Assembly: GCA_038205115.1 (NCBI GenBank)
Contig: JBBRCE010000001.1
Coordinates: 62,001-126,000 of the forward strand
Source of the DNA: JBBRCE01 sp038205115
GTDB lineage: Bacteria > Planctomycetota > Planctomycetia > Pirellulales > JBBRCE01
Length of the DNA stretch: 64,000 bases
Direction of reading: 5' to 3'
How positions within the stretch are numbered: the stretch's first letter is position 1; every line of letters starts with the position of its first letter. The position numbers and the translations under genes are program-made. Positions 26,511-35,308 of this stretch are shown here, one piece after another. The notes under the pieces are model-generated. The model had not been told where the DNA came from. It was given only the letters and a program-made list of their open reading frames with translations, and made no database searches.

Positions 26511-26824
26511 AAGACCTGCCTGCCCCAAAAACGGCTGTGATTTTCAAAAGTCGTGCGTGCATCACGTTGCGTTCTCCAGGGTAGCTGAGCCGGGTTGGCA
26601 AAACAATTGGCCGACGCGTTGCCGAGCAGCGTTTTTGTGCGTTTTCATGTGAACGTCGGCGAGCGATTCGCACCGGCACGCGACCGGTTGGCGGCGGCGC
26701 AGGTCGGTGATTGAATTTGGCATTTTTGTCGATTGTTTTTACTCGACTTTGCGACGGTCCAAAAATAGACTGGTGTTGCTCATGATCCATTACGTCGAGC
26801 GAAGCGTTCTTTGGAGTGCGGCAC
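26511..26824. other. divergent intergenic region
   Basis: 314 bases between the divergent LRR and MBL-fold genes. The stretch 26720-26800 is markedly AT-rich and probably contains the plus-strand promoter. I see no inverted repeat of note and no credible gene. Confidence 0.4.
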
Positions 26825-27571
26825 GTGAAGTTGATTTTTTTAGGATCGACCGGCTATCACGCCAACAATCGGCGTCACACTGCGTGTCTGGCGATTCCCG
26901 CACTGGGGCTGGTCCTGGATGCCGGTACGGGATTTTTTCGACTGCGCGAGCATCTTTGCACTCCGACGCTCGACATCTTTCTGACCCATGTGCATTTGGA
27001 CCATTGCGTGGGCTTGACGTTTTTGTTCGATGTGTTGGCCGGACGCAACTTGGATCGCGTCACCGTGCATGGCGAGGCGGACAAGTTGGCCGCGGTGCGC
27101 GAGCATTTGCTAAATCCGCTGCTGTTTCCGGTGGCGCTGCCCTGCGATTTTCAAGTGCTCGACGGGCGGCAAACGTTGGCCGATGGCGCCACGATCAGCC
27201 ACTTTGGCTTGCTGCACCCCGGTGGGGCCGTCGGTTATCGGATCGATTGGCCGCACTACTCGCTGGCCTACGTCAGCGACACCACGGCCAAGCCGCAGGC
27301 CGATTACCTGCCGCACATTCAGGGCGTGGACCTATTGATTCACGAATGCAATTATCCCGATGGCATGGAGGAGATGGCGGAAATCACCGGCCACAGTTGC
27401 ATCAGTCCCGTGGCACGCGTGGCGCGAGATGCGCGCGTGGGGCGATTGATTCTGACGCACCTCAATCCCGCCTCGGACGACGCCGATCCGGTGGGCCTGG
27501 CCGACGCGCGGGCGATTTTTCCGGCCACGGATTTAGCCGAAGACGGCCTGGTGATCGAGATTGGCGGTTAG
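26825..27571 (+). CDS. MBL-fold metallo-hydrolase
   Basis: About 248 residues: metallo-beta-lactamase fold, RNase Z/ElaC-like branch by layout. The start is a GTG at 26825 (MKLIFLGSTG), with GGAG eight bases upstream; a GTG three codons earlier is also open. The metal motif is THVHLDHCVGL (HxHxDH; residues about 54-62). A later Asp in AYVSDTT, the EC of LLIHECNYPDG and the final His in LILTHLNP complete the usual seven-ligand pattern. The family includes tRNA 3'-processing enzymes and phosphodiesterases; the absence of the long exosite seen in RNase Z leaves substrate assignment open. It stands alone. Confidence 0.8.
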   Translation: MKLIFLGSTGYHANNRRHTACLAIPALGLVLDAGTGFFRLREHLCTPTLDIFLTHVHLDHCVGLTFLFDVLAGRNLDRVTVHGEADKLAAVREHLLNPLLFPVALPCDFQVLDGRQTLADGATISHFGLLHPGGAVGYRIDWPHYSLAYVSDTTAKPQADYLPHIQGVDLLIHECNYPDGMEEMAEITGHSCISPVARVARDARVGRLILTHLNPASDDADPVGLADARAIFPATDLAEDGLVIEIGG

Positions 27572-27787
27572 CTGGCAGGCGAATGGTCGTTGACCTCCGC
27601 GGCGGTTAAAAACCGCTCTCCGATTGCGGTTACTCTTTCCCATGTGCCGCGCGCGAGCCTATAATCAAAGGTGTCGAACCCAAGGCGATTTGACACACCA
27701 TTTGGCTCGACGATTCAGCGCGTCGGCCGCGTCGGCCCTGATTCGATTCCCACCTTTGATCCGGCGACACATTCGCCCGAGTAATTC

Positions 27788-29011
27788 ATGCCGCGATGTT
27801 TTCGTAATTGGTTGGCGTTGATCGGTTGCATGCTGTCGCTGGCGGGTTGCCAGCGCACCGACGCGATCGCGCATTACAGCGTGCCGCACGTCGACGAAAC
27901 CGTGCCGGCGCCGGACGACAACGGGCCGGACCGGATGTTGGCCGCGATTGTTCCGCACGAAGAGGCCGGCTGGTTTTTTAAATTGCAAGGCGAGAAGCAA
28001 GCGGTTGCCGCGCTGGCCGACGATTTTGTCGCGCTGGTCAAAACCGTGCATTTCGATGCCAAAACGGGCGATGCCGACTGGGAAGCACCGTCCGACTGGC
28101 AGCGTAAGCCAGCGTCCGAAACGCGGTTTGCCACGCTGGTCATTCCGGCCGAAAGCGGCAAGTTGGAGTTGTCTGTCATCAAACTGCCCAAGCCAGAAGG
28201 CGAGGACCGAATCTACTATTTGGCCAACATCAATCGCTGGCGTGGCCAGATGAAATTGCGGCCAGTGGGACCGGAGCAGATGGATTCGTTGATGGCCAGC
28301 CTGGCGCTGCCTAACGATCAATCGGCCGTAATGGTCAATTTAGTCGGCACGTCCGGTGCGGGAGGAATGGGCGCGGGCGGAATGGCTGCGCCCGTCGCCA
28401 GCAAGGCAGGCGGCATGCCGGCCGGGCATCCGCCGGTCAACGTGGGAGAAAAGACCACCAGCGCCGAACGGCCCAGCAACTCGCCGCCCCCGGCAACTTC
28501 GGATCGCATGTTGGCCGCCGCACTGTTAAAAGATGAATCGGCCTGGTTCTTTAAGTTGACCGGCCCGGACGAGGCGGTTGCCGCGCAGCAAGATCGCTTC
28601 ATGAAAATGATCGAATCGATTCATTTTGCAAAAAATGGCGATCCGCAGTGGACGACGCCCGACGGTTGGCGACAGCAGGCCGGATCGGGGATGCGGTTTG
28701 CCACGCTGATTGTCGACGCCGAACGCAAACTGGAAGTCTCGATCACCTCGCTCGGTAAGCCGCCGCAAATCGACGAGCAATCGTACCTGCTCGACAATAT
28801 CAATCGCTGGCGAGGACAAATGTCGCTGAAAAAAACCACCGCCCAGCGACTGACGGACGATGCGCAAACTCTGAAAACGGCTGATGGCACAACGGCTACG
28901 GTTGTCAACCTGCGCGGCACGGCCGCGGCTGGAGGCATGGGCGGCCCAATGTTCGGCGGCGCAGGACCAACAAAGGCAGCAACTCGCTCGGGGGCTAACG
29001 ATGGCCAGTGA
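27788..29011 (+). CDS. lipoprotein with internally duplicated domain
   Basis: 407 residues, probably a lipoprotein (signal ending LSLAGC, C21). Function unknown. It contains two copies of one domain, about residues 48-185 and 238-375, sharing RMLAA, AWFFKL-type (GWFFKLQG / AWFFKLTG), VHF/IHF with a following GD-W, RFATL, KLELS/KLEVS and NINRWRGQM. The copies are separated by a Gly/Met/Pro-rich linker (about 195-235), and the C-terminus is similarly Gly-rich. The gene overlaps the following ResB-CcsA gene by 11 bases (ATG at 29001 inside this frame), so the two are translationally coupled. This points to a role in cytochrome c maturation or assembly. Confidence 0.75.
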   Translation: MPRCFRNWLALIGCMLSLAGCQRTDAIAHYSVPHVDETVPAPDDNGPDRMLAAIVPHEEAGWFFKLQGEKQAVAALADDFVALVKTVHFDAKTGDADWEAPSDWQRKPASETRFATLVIPAESGKLELSVIKLPKPEGEDRIYYLANINRWRGQMKLRPVGPEQMDSLMASLALPNDQSAVMVNLVGTSGAGGMGAGGMAAPVASKAGGMPAGHPPVNVGEKTTSAERPSNSPPPATSDRMLAAALLKDESAWFFKLTGPDEAVAAQQDRFMKMIESIHFAKNGDPQWTTPDGWRQQAGSGMRFATLIVDAERKLEVSITSLGKPPQIDEQSYLLDNINRWRGQMSLKKTTAQRLTDDAQTLKTADGTTATVVNLRGTAAAGGMGGPMFGGAGPTKAATRSGANDGQ

Positions 29012-32000
29012 TCTCTCCGTACAGCCGGATCTGTTTGACGATCGACCGCATTCGCGACGTGAAATGTCGGAAATTGAACAGTTTTTGCGTCCGATTCTGC
29101 CGGTCGTGCGTTTTCTGGCCTCGCTCAAAGTGACGGTGACGTTGTTGGCGCTGAGCATCATTTTGGTGCTGGCCGGCACGTTGGCGCAGGCGGAAGCGGA
29201 CATCTGGGAAGTCGTTGGACATTACTTCCGCTGCTGGACGACGTCGATCGAACTGCGTGTGTTTTTCCCAAAGTCGTTTTTTCCGAACATGCGCGAGATT
29301 TCGCCCATGTTTGCCTTGCCGTTTCCGGGCGGGTTCAGCATCGGCGTGGCGATGTTTGTCAATTTGATTGCCGCGCATCTGCTGCGGTTTAAAATTCAAT
29401 CGTTCGGCCCGCGATTGTGGGCCGGCTTGGGCGTGATTGGCGCGGGGAGTTTGATCGTCTTTTTGATCGTCTCCGGCAATGCCGACAAAGCCTCGCTTAA
29501 CGAAAGCGGCGTGGATTGGGGCAGCCTGTGGTTTGCCATTAAGTGTGGCTTGACGTTGGTTGCGGCTGTCTTATTTGCCGCGTTTGCTTGGGCCGTGACG
29601 CAGCAACCGCGGCGGTACGGACAGTGGGGTTCGCTGCTGGCAATCTATCTTGCTGCCATGACGCTGGCGGTTTACGTCTGGGTCGGCGGTGAGAACGCAG
29701 CGATCTCGGCTCCTTCGATGCGCATCCTATGGCAGTTGGCCAAAGGTGGGTTTGCCGCCACGGTATTGCTGGCGGGCTGCGGATTGGCGTTTCGCAAGCG
29801 GGCCGGCATCGTGCTGCTGCATGCTGGCGTAGGCTTGATGATGGCCAATGAACTGGTCGTGGCGACATTGCACAACGAAGCGCAGATGATCATCCGCGAA
29901 GGCGAAGGTCAAAATTACGCCATTGATATTCGCAAATTCGAATTGGCGGTCATCGAGGCGACCGACGACAAGCGGACCAGCGACGAAACCACGGTCGTGC
30001 CCGGCGACTGGCTGTGGCTGCATCGGGCTATGCCGCTGAAAATTGCCGATGCGAATCTGCCATTCAATTTGCGCGTTGACGAAGTGCTTTCCAACAGCAC
30101 GTTGCGTTCGGTATCCGGCGGCAACCGCACTTACAAAAAATTGGTGGATGGCAAGTTACAAGATCGAGCGAGTCCAGCAAACGCCGGCGCCGGCCTGAAC
30201 TACTCGGCTGACGAACTGTCGACTGCCTCCGGCACGGAAATGAACGCGGGCCCGGATCGGCCCGCGGCCTACGTGACACTGCTGGATAAAAACAGCGGCG
30301 ATAAACTGGGATCGTATTTGTTGTCGCTGGAGTTGCGTCCGCAAAGCGTCACGCTGGGCGATAAAAAGTACGAAATCCTGCTGCGTTACAAGCGGATCAA
30401 CAAGCCGTACAGTGTGCATCTCAATTCGGTGACCCAGACCAACTACAAAGGCACCACCAAGCCCAAGGATTACACATCGGTCATCCGCTTGACCGACACG
30501 CGGCCAGGCAGCGAAAGTGACCGCGACAATCTTAGAATTTGGATGAACAATCCGCTCCGCTACGGCGGCGATACGCTCTATCAAAGTGGCTTTCAGCCTG
30601 ATCCGGAGACGGGCAAAAACACAACCACGCTGCAGGTCGTTTCCAACACGGGCTGGATGTTGCCTTACGTGGCCTGCATGATTGTGATGGTCGGCATGCT
30701 GGCTCAATTCCTACTAACACTTCAGCGATTCATTCGTCGCCAATCCACGGCGCAAGATTTAGCGCTCATGGATGCGTTGGCAGGGCGGATTTCGTGGTCG
30801 GACGTCGTTGGGTCTGGCTCCGCCCACGACGCGCTGGCCGATGCGGATCGCCCGCCGGAGCGCGTGACGCTGGCGGAAGCCGTGAAGCCGCTGCGGCCGG
30901 TCGTGATCGACCGCGCAAAATATGGCCGTCCGCTGCCGGTGAATCGCGATCCGTCGGTTAAGCAATCGTCGATCAACCTCGCCGCGGAGGACGCTGGTCC
31001 GGACGCTTCCCGTTGGTTGAAGTGGGCCGTGCCGGCCGCCGTGGTCGGACTGGTTGCGTTGATTTTGATCAGCGCGGCCATGCCGCCTTCGCCACTGGCA
31101 AATCAAATGAATTTGTACGAGATGGGCCGCTTGCCGCTGCAAGCGCATGGCCGGATCATGCCGTTCGATACCTTGGCACGCGTGAGCATGCGCGTGATGT
31201 CGCAATCGGAAGACTTCAGCGAGCCCTACCTCAGCGACAGCGTGGTGGGCAAGGCGGGAGACGAGAAAGCCATCCAAGGCGCAATTGTCGCGGTCTCGCG
31301 CGATCGGCTCTCCGTACTGGATAACGGCGGTAACTCTGTGGATATTCCGATCAGCGATTCGCTGTACGTGACCTTCAACGGCGCCAAAATCAAGGCTTCG
31401 GAATTGGACGTTGGTGATTCGGTGGTTGTGGTCAGCGACGGCAATGCGCCCACGGCCATCCGCTCTGGCACAACCAAGGATCGCAAACTGCCGGCCATGC
31501 GCTGGCTGATGGACGTCATTGCCCGTCCGAAAATCGCCGAAGGCCATCGGGTTTTCAAGATCGATAATCCCGATGTGCTGGTCGTATTTAACTTCCGAGC
31601 GCGCGCCAGCGGTTGTTACAGCGTCGCGGAGTTGCGGCCCAAGATTGACGAGTTCAATCGGCAGGTGAAGTTGGCCAGCAAGATCCCCACGAAGGAAAGA
31701 AACGTATTCCAGCGGAAGCTGATGGATTTGGATTCACGGATCAAGACGTTCACGATTGTTGCCGCCGCATTCACGCCGATGGATTTTCCGGAGATTCCCT
31801 CAGAAACGGAGTTCAAACAAGATCCCGACGCGGCCACGGCCAAATTGATGGAGGTCAAGCAGTTCTTCGACATGATTCCGAAGTTCAAAGCGAATTTGCA
31901 GTTTGGCGAACCCGCTTCGGCGGTGCCGAATTTCGCCAAAAATGATTGGGAGACGTTCGCCGACGCGGTGCATGAGTCGTATCGGGAGCGAATCGCCAAG

Positions 32001-33104
32001 GGAACGCGGAGCGCGGCGTTAACGGCCTTGGCGGAAATCTTCGACCAGTACGCCGTGAATCAGCCCAAGGAGTTTAATGCGGCCGTCGACAATTATCAGA
32101 AGTTGCTCGACCACGAATATCCGCACGCGGCCGATTTGCGCAAGACATCGGCCGAAGCGTATTTTAACCATGCCCGGCCTTACTTTTACGACATTGGCGT
32201 TTACATCTTTGCGCTGGTGTTGGCGATGGCCAGTTTTGCCGTCTGGCAGACCGGGCTGAACCGGACGGCGTTCTGGCTGTTGTGCCTGGCGTTTGTGATT
32301 CATACGGCCTCGCTGATTTTCCGCATCTACATCACGGAACGCGCGCCGGCCACCAATTTGTACTCGGTGGCGATTTTTGCCGGCTGGGGTTGTTGTCTGA
32401 TGGGGCTGGTGATGGAGCGGATCTTCAAGTTTGGCATCGGTAATGTGGTTGCCGCCGTGGCGGGCTGCGCGAGTTTGCTGATCGCCAACGGTCTCTCGAA
32501 CGAAGGCGACATGATGCCGCCGCTGCAAGCCGTGTTGGATACGCAGTTTTGGCTTTCGACCCATGTGATTTGCGTGGTGCTCGGCTACGCCACGACGTTT
32601 GTCGCGGGCATTTTGGGCTGCATCTACGTACTGGAAGGTCTGTTCTGCGGCGTGCTCAGCGACAAGCAGCGCAAAGATCTCAACCGCGTCACATACGGCA
32701 TTTTGTGCTTTGCGATTCTGTTTAGCTTCTTCGGCACGGTGCTCGGCGGGCTGTGGGCCGACGATAGCTGGGGCCGTTTTTGGGGCTGGGATCCAAAAGA
32801 AAACGGCGCGCTGATGATCGTGCTCTGGAATGCCTTGGTGTTACATGCACGCTGGGACGGCATCGTCAAAGAACGCGGCCTGGCGCTGCTGGTCATTGTG
32901 GGCAACATTGTGGTCGCCTGGTCGATGTTTGGTGTCAACGAATTGGGCGTGGGCCTGCACTCCTACGGCCTCACGGAAGGCACCGTCGCCAAAATGTTGC
33001 TGTTCATGGCCAGCCAATTGCTGATTATCTCTCTAGGACTGATTCCAAAAGCGCTGTGGGCAGCGTCGCGAGGAAAGTTGCCTGTCGCCACCGCCGTCGA
33101 ATAG
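29001..33104 (+). CDS. cytochrome c biogenesis protein, fused ResB (CcsB) and CcsA
   Basis: About 1367 residues, polytopic inner-membrane system II haem exporter/ligase: it moves haem to the periplasm and attaches it to CxxCH motifs. The start is the ATG at 29001. ResB-like N-terminal half: about four TM helices (around 38-58, 105-125, 130-155, 180-210), then a large periplasmic domain (about 290-560) ending in a helix near 575. A central periplasmic region of some 370 residues (about 700-1050) has no name I can give. CcsA-like C-terminal half from about 1055: six to eight TM helices, His in STHVICVVLGY, and the tryptophan-rich haem motif WGRFWGWDPKENGAL at W1257. Such natural fusions are known; this one is unusually long. 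Coupled to the upstream lipoprotein. Confidence 0.9.
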   Translation: MASDLSVQPDLFDDRPHSRREMSEIEQFLRPILPVVRFLASLKVTVTLLALSIILVLAGTLAQAEADIWEVVGHYFRCWTTSIELRVFFPKSFFPNMREISPMFALPFPGGFSIGVAMFVNLIAAHLLRFKIQSFGPRLWAGLGVIGAGSLIVFLIVSGNADKASLNESGVDWGSLWFAIKCGLTLVAAVLFAAFAWAVTQQPRRYGQWGSLLAIYLAAMTLAVYVWVGGENAAISAPSMRILWQLAKGGFAATVLLAGCGLAFRKRAGIVLLHAGVGLMMANELVVATLHNEAQMIIREGEGQNYAIDIRKFELAVIEATDDKRTSDETTVVPGDWLWLHRAMPLKIADANLPFNLRVDEVLSNSTLRSVSGGNRTYKKLVDGKLQDRASPANAGAGLNYSADELSTASGTEMNAGPDRPAAYVTLLDKNSGDKLGSYLLSLELRPQSVTLGDKKYEILLRYKRINKPYSVHLNSVTQTNYKGTTKPKDYTSVIRLTDTRPGSESDRDNLRIWMNNPLRYGGDTLYQSGFQPDPETGKNTTTLQVVSNTGWMLPYVACMIVMVGMLAQFLLTLQRFIRRQSTAQDLALMDALAGRISWSDVVGSGSAHDALADADRPPERVTLAEAVKPLRPVVIDRAKYGRPLPVNRDPSVKQSSINLAAEDAGPDASRWLKWAVPAAVVGLVALILISAAMPPSPLANQMNLYEMGRLPLQAHGRIMPFDTLARVSMRVMSQSEDFSEPYLSDSVVGKAGDEKAIQGAIVAVSRDRLSVLDNGGNSVDIPISDSLYVTFNGAKIKASELDVGDSVVVVSDGNAPTAIRSGTTKDRKLPAMRWLMDVIARPKIAEGHRVFKIDNPDVLVVFNFRARASGCYSVAELRPKIDEFNRQVKLASKIPTKERNVFQRKLMDLDSRIKTFTIVAAAFTPMDFPEIPSETEFKQDPDAATAKLMEVKQFFDMIPKFKANLQFGEPASAVPNFAKNDWETFADAVHESYRERIAKGTRSAALTALAEIFDQYAVNQPKEFNAAVDNYQKLLDHEYPHAADLRKTSAEAYFNHARPYFYDIGVYIFALVLAMASFAVWQTGLNRTAFWLLCLAFVIHTASLIFRIYITERAPATNLYSVAIFAGWGCCLMGLVMERIFKFGIGNVVAAVAGCASLLIANGLSNEGDMMPPLQAVLDTQFWLSTHVICVVLGYATTFVAGILGCIYVLEGLFCGVLSDKQRKDLNRVTYGILCFAILFSFFGTVLGGLWADDSWGRFWGWDPKENGALMIVLWNALVLHARWDGIVKERGLALLVIVGNIVVAWSMFGVNELGVGLHSYGLTEGTVAKMLLFMASQLLIISLGLIPKALWAASRGKLPVATAVE

Positions 33105-33343
33105 TTGGATAGCAAAGGCACGATGGACTTCGCGGCGTGCCGTCGGCGATCGACGGATTTGCTTCGCCGGTCGCGGCTATGCAAAACGTCGGACGTCGGA
33201 AACTCGCGCGCAGCGCTGATTCCCTGCTGGCGTTTTGCGCAGGGCAGAGATATGTTGATCGATAGGTCCGTCGGCGATGATGATTACTCGCAGATCCCGC
33301 CATCGCTCGCGCACGGGTCATTCATGCTTCTCGGAACAGAGTC

Positions 33344-34033
33344 ATGGGCATCTGTATGTCATCTCGCGCACGATGTTGCACGTTTCTGATTTCGCTGGTC
33401 CTGATCGCCGGAACAGCCAAGCTGGCGACGGCCGCCGACAAAGCGCCCAAGAACAAATTCGAGGGCAGCGGCACCATCGAGGCGATGCAAGGCTCGGTTT
33501 GGATCGTGAACATCAGCGATACCAAATGGAAGGTGGCCTTCAATGCGGATTCCAAACTCACAGTCACAGGCATCGCCGCGCCTGAAGCGCTGCCGAGAAT
33601 GGTGGGCGCGCTGGTTCGGTTTAACGCCGAGCCCGATGCCAAAGGCAAGGTCAGCGGCGAAATCAACGATCTGGAATTGTTTACGATGGTCTGGGAAGGC
33701 CGCGGCAAAGACAAAAAACAAGTCGCGCCCAGCAGCAACTACAACCAGATGGGCGCCATTAAAGTTGCCAAGGGCAATAAGCTGACCGTGTCCGGTAAAA
33801 GCGGCGAGATGCATATCGAACTGGCCGAAGGCGCGCCGATCAAAATTAACGGCGCCTTTCCGGCGGTGGTCGCGGTGGGTGACTTGGTCAAGCTCAAAGG
33901 CGATTCCACGGTGCCGGGCCAATTGAACGCCAGCGAGGCAACGGTCACGCTGTCGAAAACCGTGGGCGAAAAGAAAAAGCCCAAAGTGCCGGAAAAAACG
34001 CCTAAGCCGGAGCCCGCCGTCGAAACCAAGTAG
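33344..34033 (+). CDS. exported protein of unknown function
   Basis: 229 residues with a signal peptide (CTFLISLVLIAGTAKLATA). Not recognised. The mature protein is all-beta in appearance and has two similar strands-and-loops (FEGSGTIEAMQGSVWIVNISDTKWKV-like at about 38, and IKVAKGNKLTVSGKSGE at about 138), suggesting two small OB- or SH3-like barrels. The C-terminus is a Lys/Pro/Glu tail. An in-frame ATG at 33356 is an alternative start. The 240 bases upstream hold no gene. It lies 82 bases upstream of the DUF3500 gene in the same direction and may be co-transcribed with it. Confidence 0.6.
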   Translation: MGICMSSRARCCTFLISLVLIAGTAKLATAADKAPKNKFEGSGTIEAMQGSVWIVNISDTKWKVAFNADSKLTVTGIAAPEALPRMVGALVRFNAEPDAKGKVSGEINDLELFTMVWEGRGKDKKQVAPSSNYNQMGAIKVAKGNKLTVSGKSGEMHIELAEGAPIKINGAFPAVVAVGDLVKLKGDSTVPGQLNASEATVTLSKTVGEKKKPKVPEKTPKPEPAVETK

Positions 34034-34115
34034 TGCGGTTAGCGGGGGCAGCAGCAACGATCGTCCGGCTGCCCGCTGGCGGAAATTAAACATCCCCAAT
34101 CAGGAGAAATTCCCG

Positions 34116-35168
34116 ATGTCGACTCGCAATGTTCGTTGCCCCGATTGTGATTCGCCCGATGCGATTTCGCGAATTGCCGCCAACCGTCGCCAGTTTTTGC
34201 AAGCCGCCGGCGCGGTGGCCGCGGCGGTTGCCTTACCGAATTGGGCGGTGGCCAAAGACACGCCGGCCGCCAAGGCACCGCCAGAAACGTTGGTCAAGCA
34301 GCTTTACGACTCGCTCTCCGAAACGCAGCGCGGCAAAGTGGCTTTCGGTTGGGATCACACCGACGACGCCCGCGGTCTGCTGCGGACGCACGTTTCCAAC
34401 AACTGGCACATCACCGCGCCCAAGATCGCCAGCGACTTCTACACGAAAGATCAGCAAGAGGTCATCCGCGCGATCTTCGAGGGGCTGTATAACCCCGAGT
34501 GGATTCCCAAAATCGAAAAACAAATTCAGGACGACGCCGGCGGCTACGGCAAGCAGCAAAACATTGCCATCTTCGGTCAGCCCGGTGGCGACAAATTCGA
34601 ATTCGTGATGACCGGTCGCCATCTGACCATTCGCTGCGACGGTCATTCGACCGAACATGTGGCATTTGGCGGACCGATCTTTTACGGCCATGCCGCATCG
34701 GGCTTCAACGAAAAGCCTACGCACCCGGACAACGTGTTTTGGCCGCAAGCGTTATCGGCCAACAAAGTCTACGAGATGCTCGACGGCAAGCAGCGCGACA
34801 AAGCGCTGTTGGCCAATCTGCCCAAAGAACAATCCGTTGGTTTCCAGGGTGAAAAAGGCACATTCCCTGGCATCGCCGTCAGCGATATGAGCAAGGATCA
34901 GAAGGAGCAATTGCAAAAGACGCTCACGCTGCTGCTCGAGCCGTATCGGACGTCATCGCGGGACGACGCCTTGGCCTGCCTGAAGAAGCAAGGTGGTTTG
35001 GATCATCTGAGTTTGGCGTTCTACAAAGAAGAAGATCTGGGCGACGACAAAGTCTGGGACAATTGGCGTTTGGAAGGCCCGTCGTTTGTTTGGTACTTCC
35101 GCGGCAGTCCCCACGTGCATACCTGGGTAAACATTGCCGACGACGCTGCGGTCAAGTTGAACAGCTAA
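34116..35168 (+). CDS. Tat-exported DUF3500 family protein
   Basis: 350 residues. The N-terminus carries a short Cys pair (RCPDCDSP), then a twin-arginine signal (NRRQFLQAAGAVAAAVALP), so the protein is exported folded. The mature chain resembles DUF3500 proteins: VKQLYDSLSETQR near the start, FGQPGG, RHLTIRCDG and a C-terminal GPSFVWYFRGSPHVHTWVNI, where the paired His may bind metal. The function of the family is not established. A good AGGAG site precedes the ATG. The extra N-terminal 30 residues before the RR motif are unusual for a Tat signal but often occur in planctomycetes. Confidence 0.7.
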   Translation: MSTRNVRCPDCDSPDAISRIAANRRQFLQAAGAVAAAVALPNWAVAKDTPAAKAPPETLVKQLYDSLSETQRGKVAFGWDHTDDARGLLRTHVSNNWHITAPKIASDFYTKDQQEVIRAIFEGLYNPEWIPKIEKQIQDDAGGYGKQQNIAIFGQPGGDKFEFVMTGRHLTIRCDGHSTEHVAFGGPIFYGHAASGFNEKPTHPDNVFWPQALSANKVYEMLDGKQRDKALLANLPKEQSVGFQGEKGTFPGIAVSDMSKDQKEQLQKTLTLLLEPYRTSSRDDALACLKKQGGLDHLSLAFYKEEDLGDDKVWDNWRLEGPSFVWYFRGSPHVHTWVNIADDAAVKLNS

Positions 35169-35308
35169 GACTCGGTTCCGACGGCGGCGAGGAATTTTCG
35201 AATTCCCTGCCCTGAAATGTCAGGCCGTTGCTGGCAGTTGGTCGCGTGCTGGTGTAGGCTGGCGGGACACACATTCCGTCTTGCTTGCCTTCGGCCGTTT
35301 GCCCTTCC

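Noticed and set aside
33105..33389. 94-codon plus-strand frame after ResB-CcsA
   Set aside because: No start signal, no hydrophobic or domain pattern, and it overlaps the signal peptide of the next gene in another frame.
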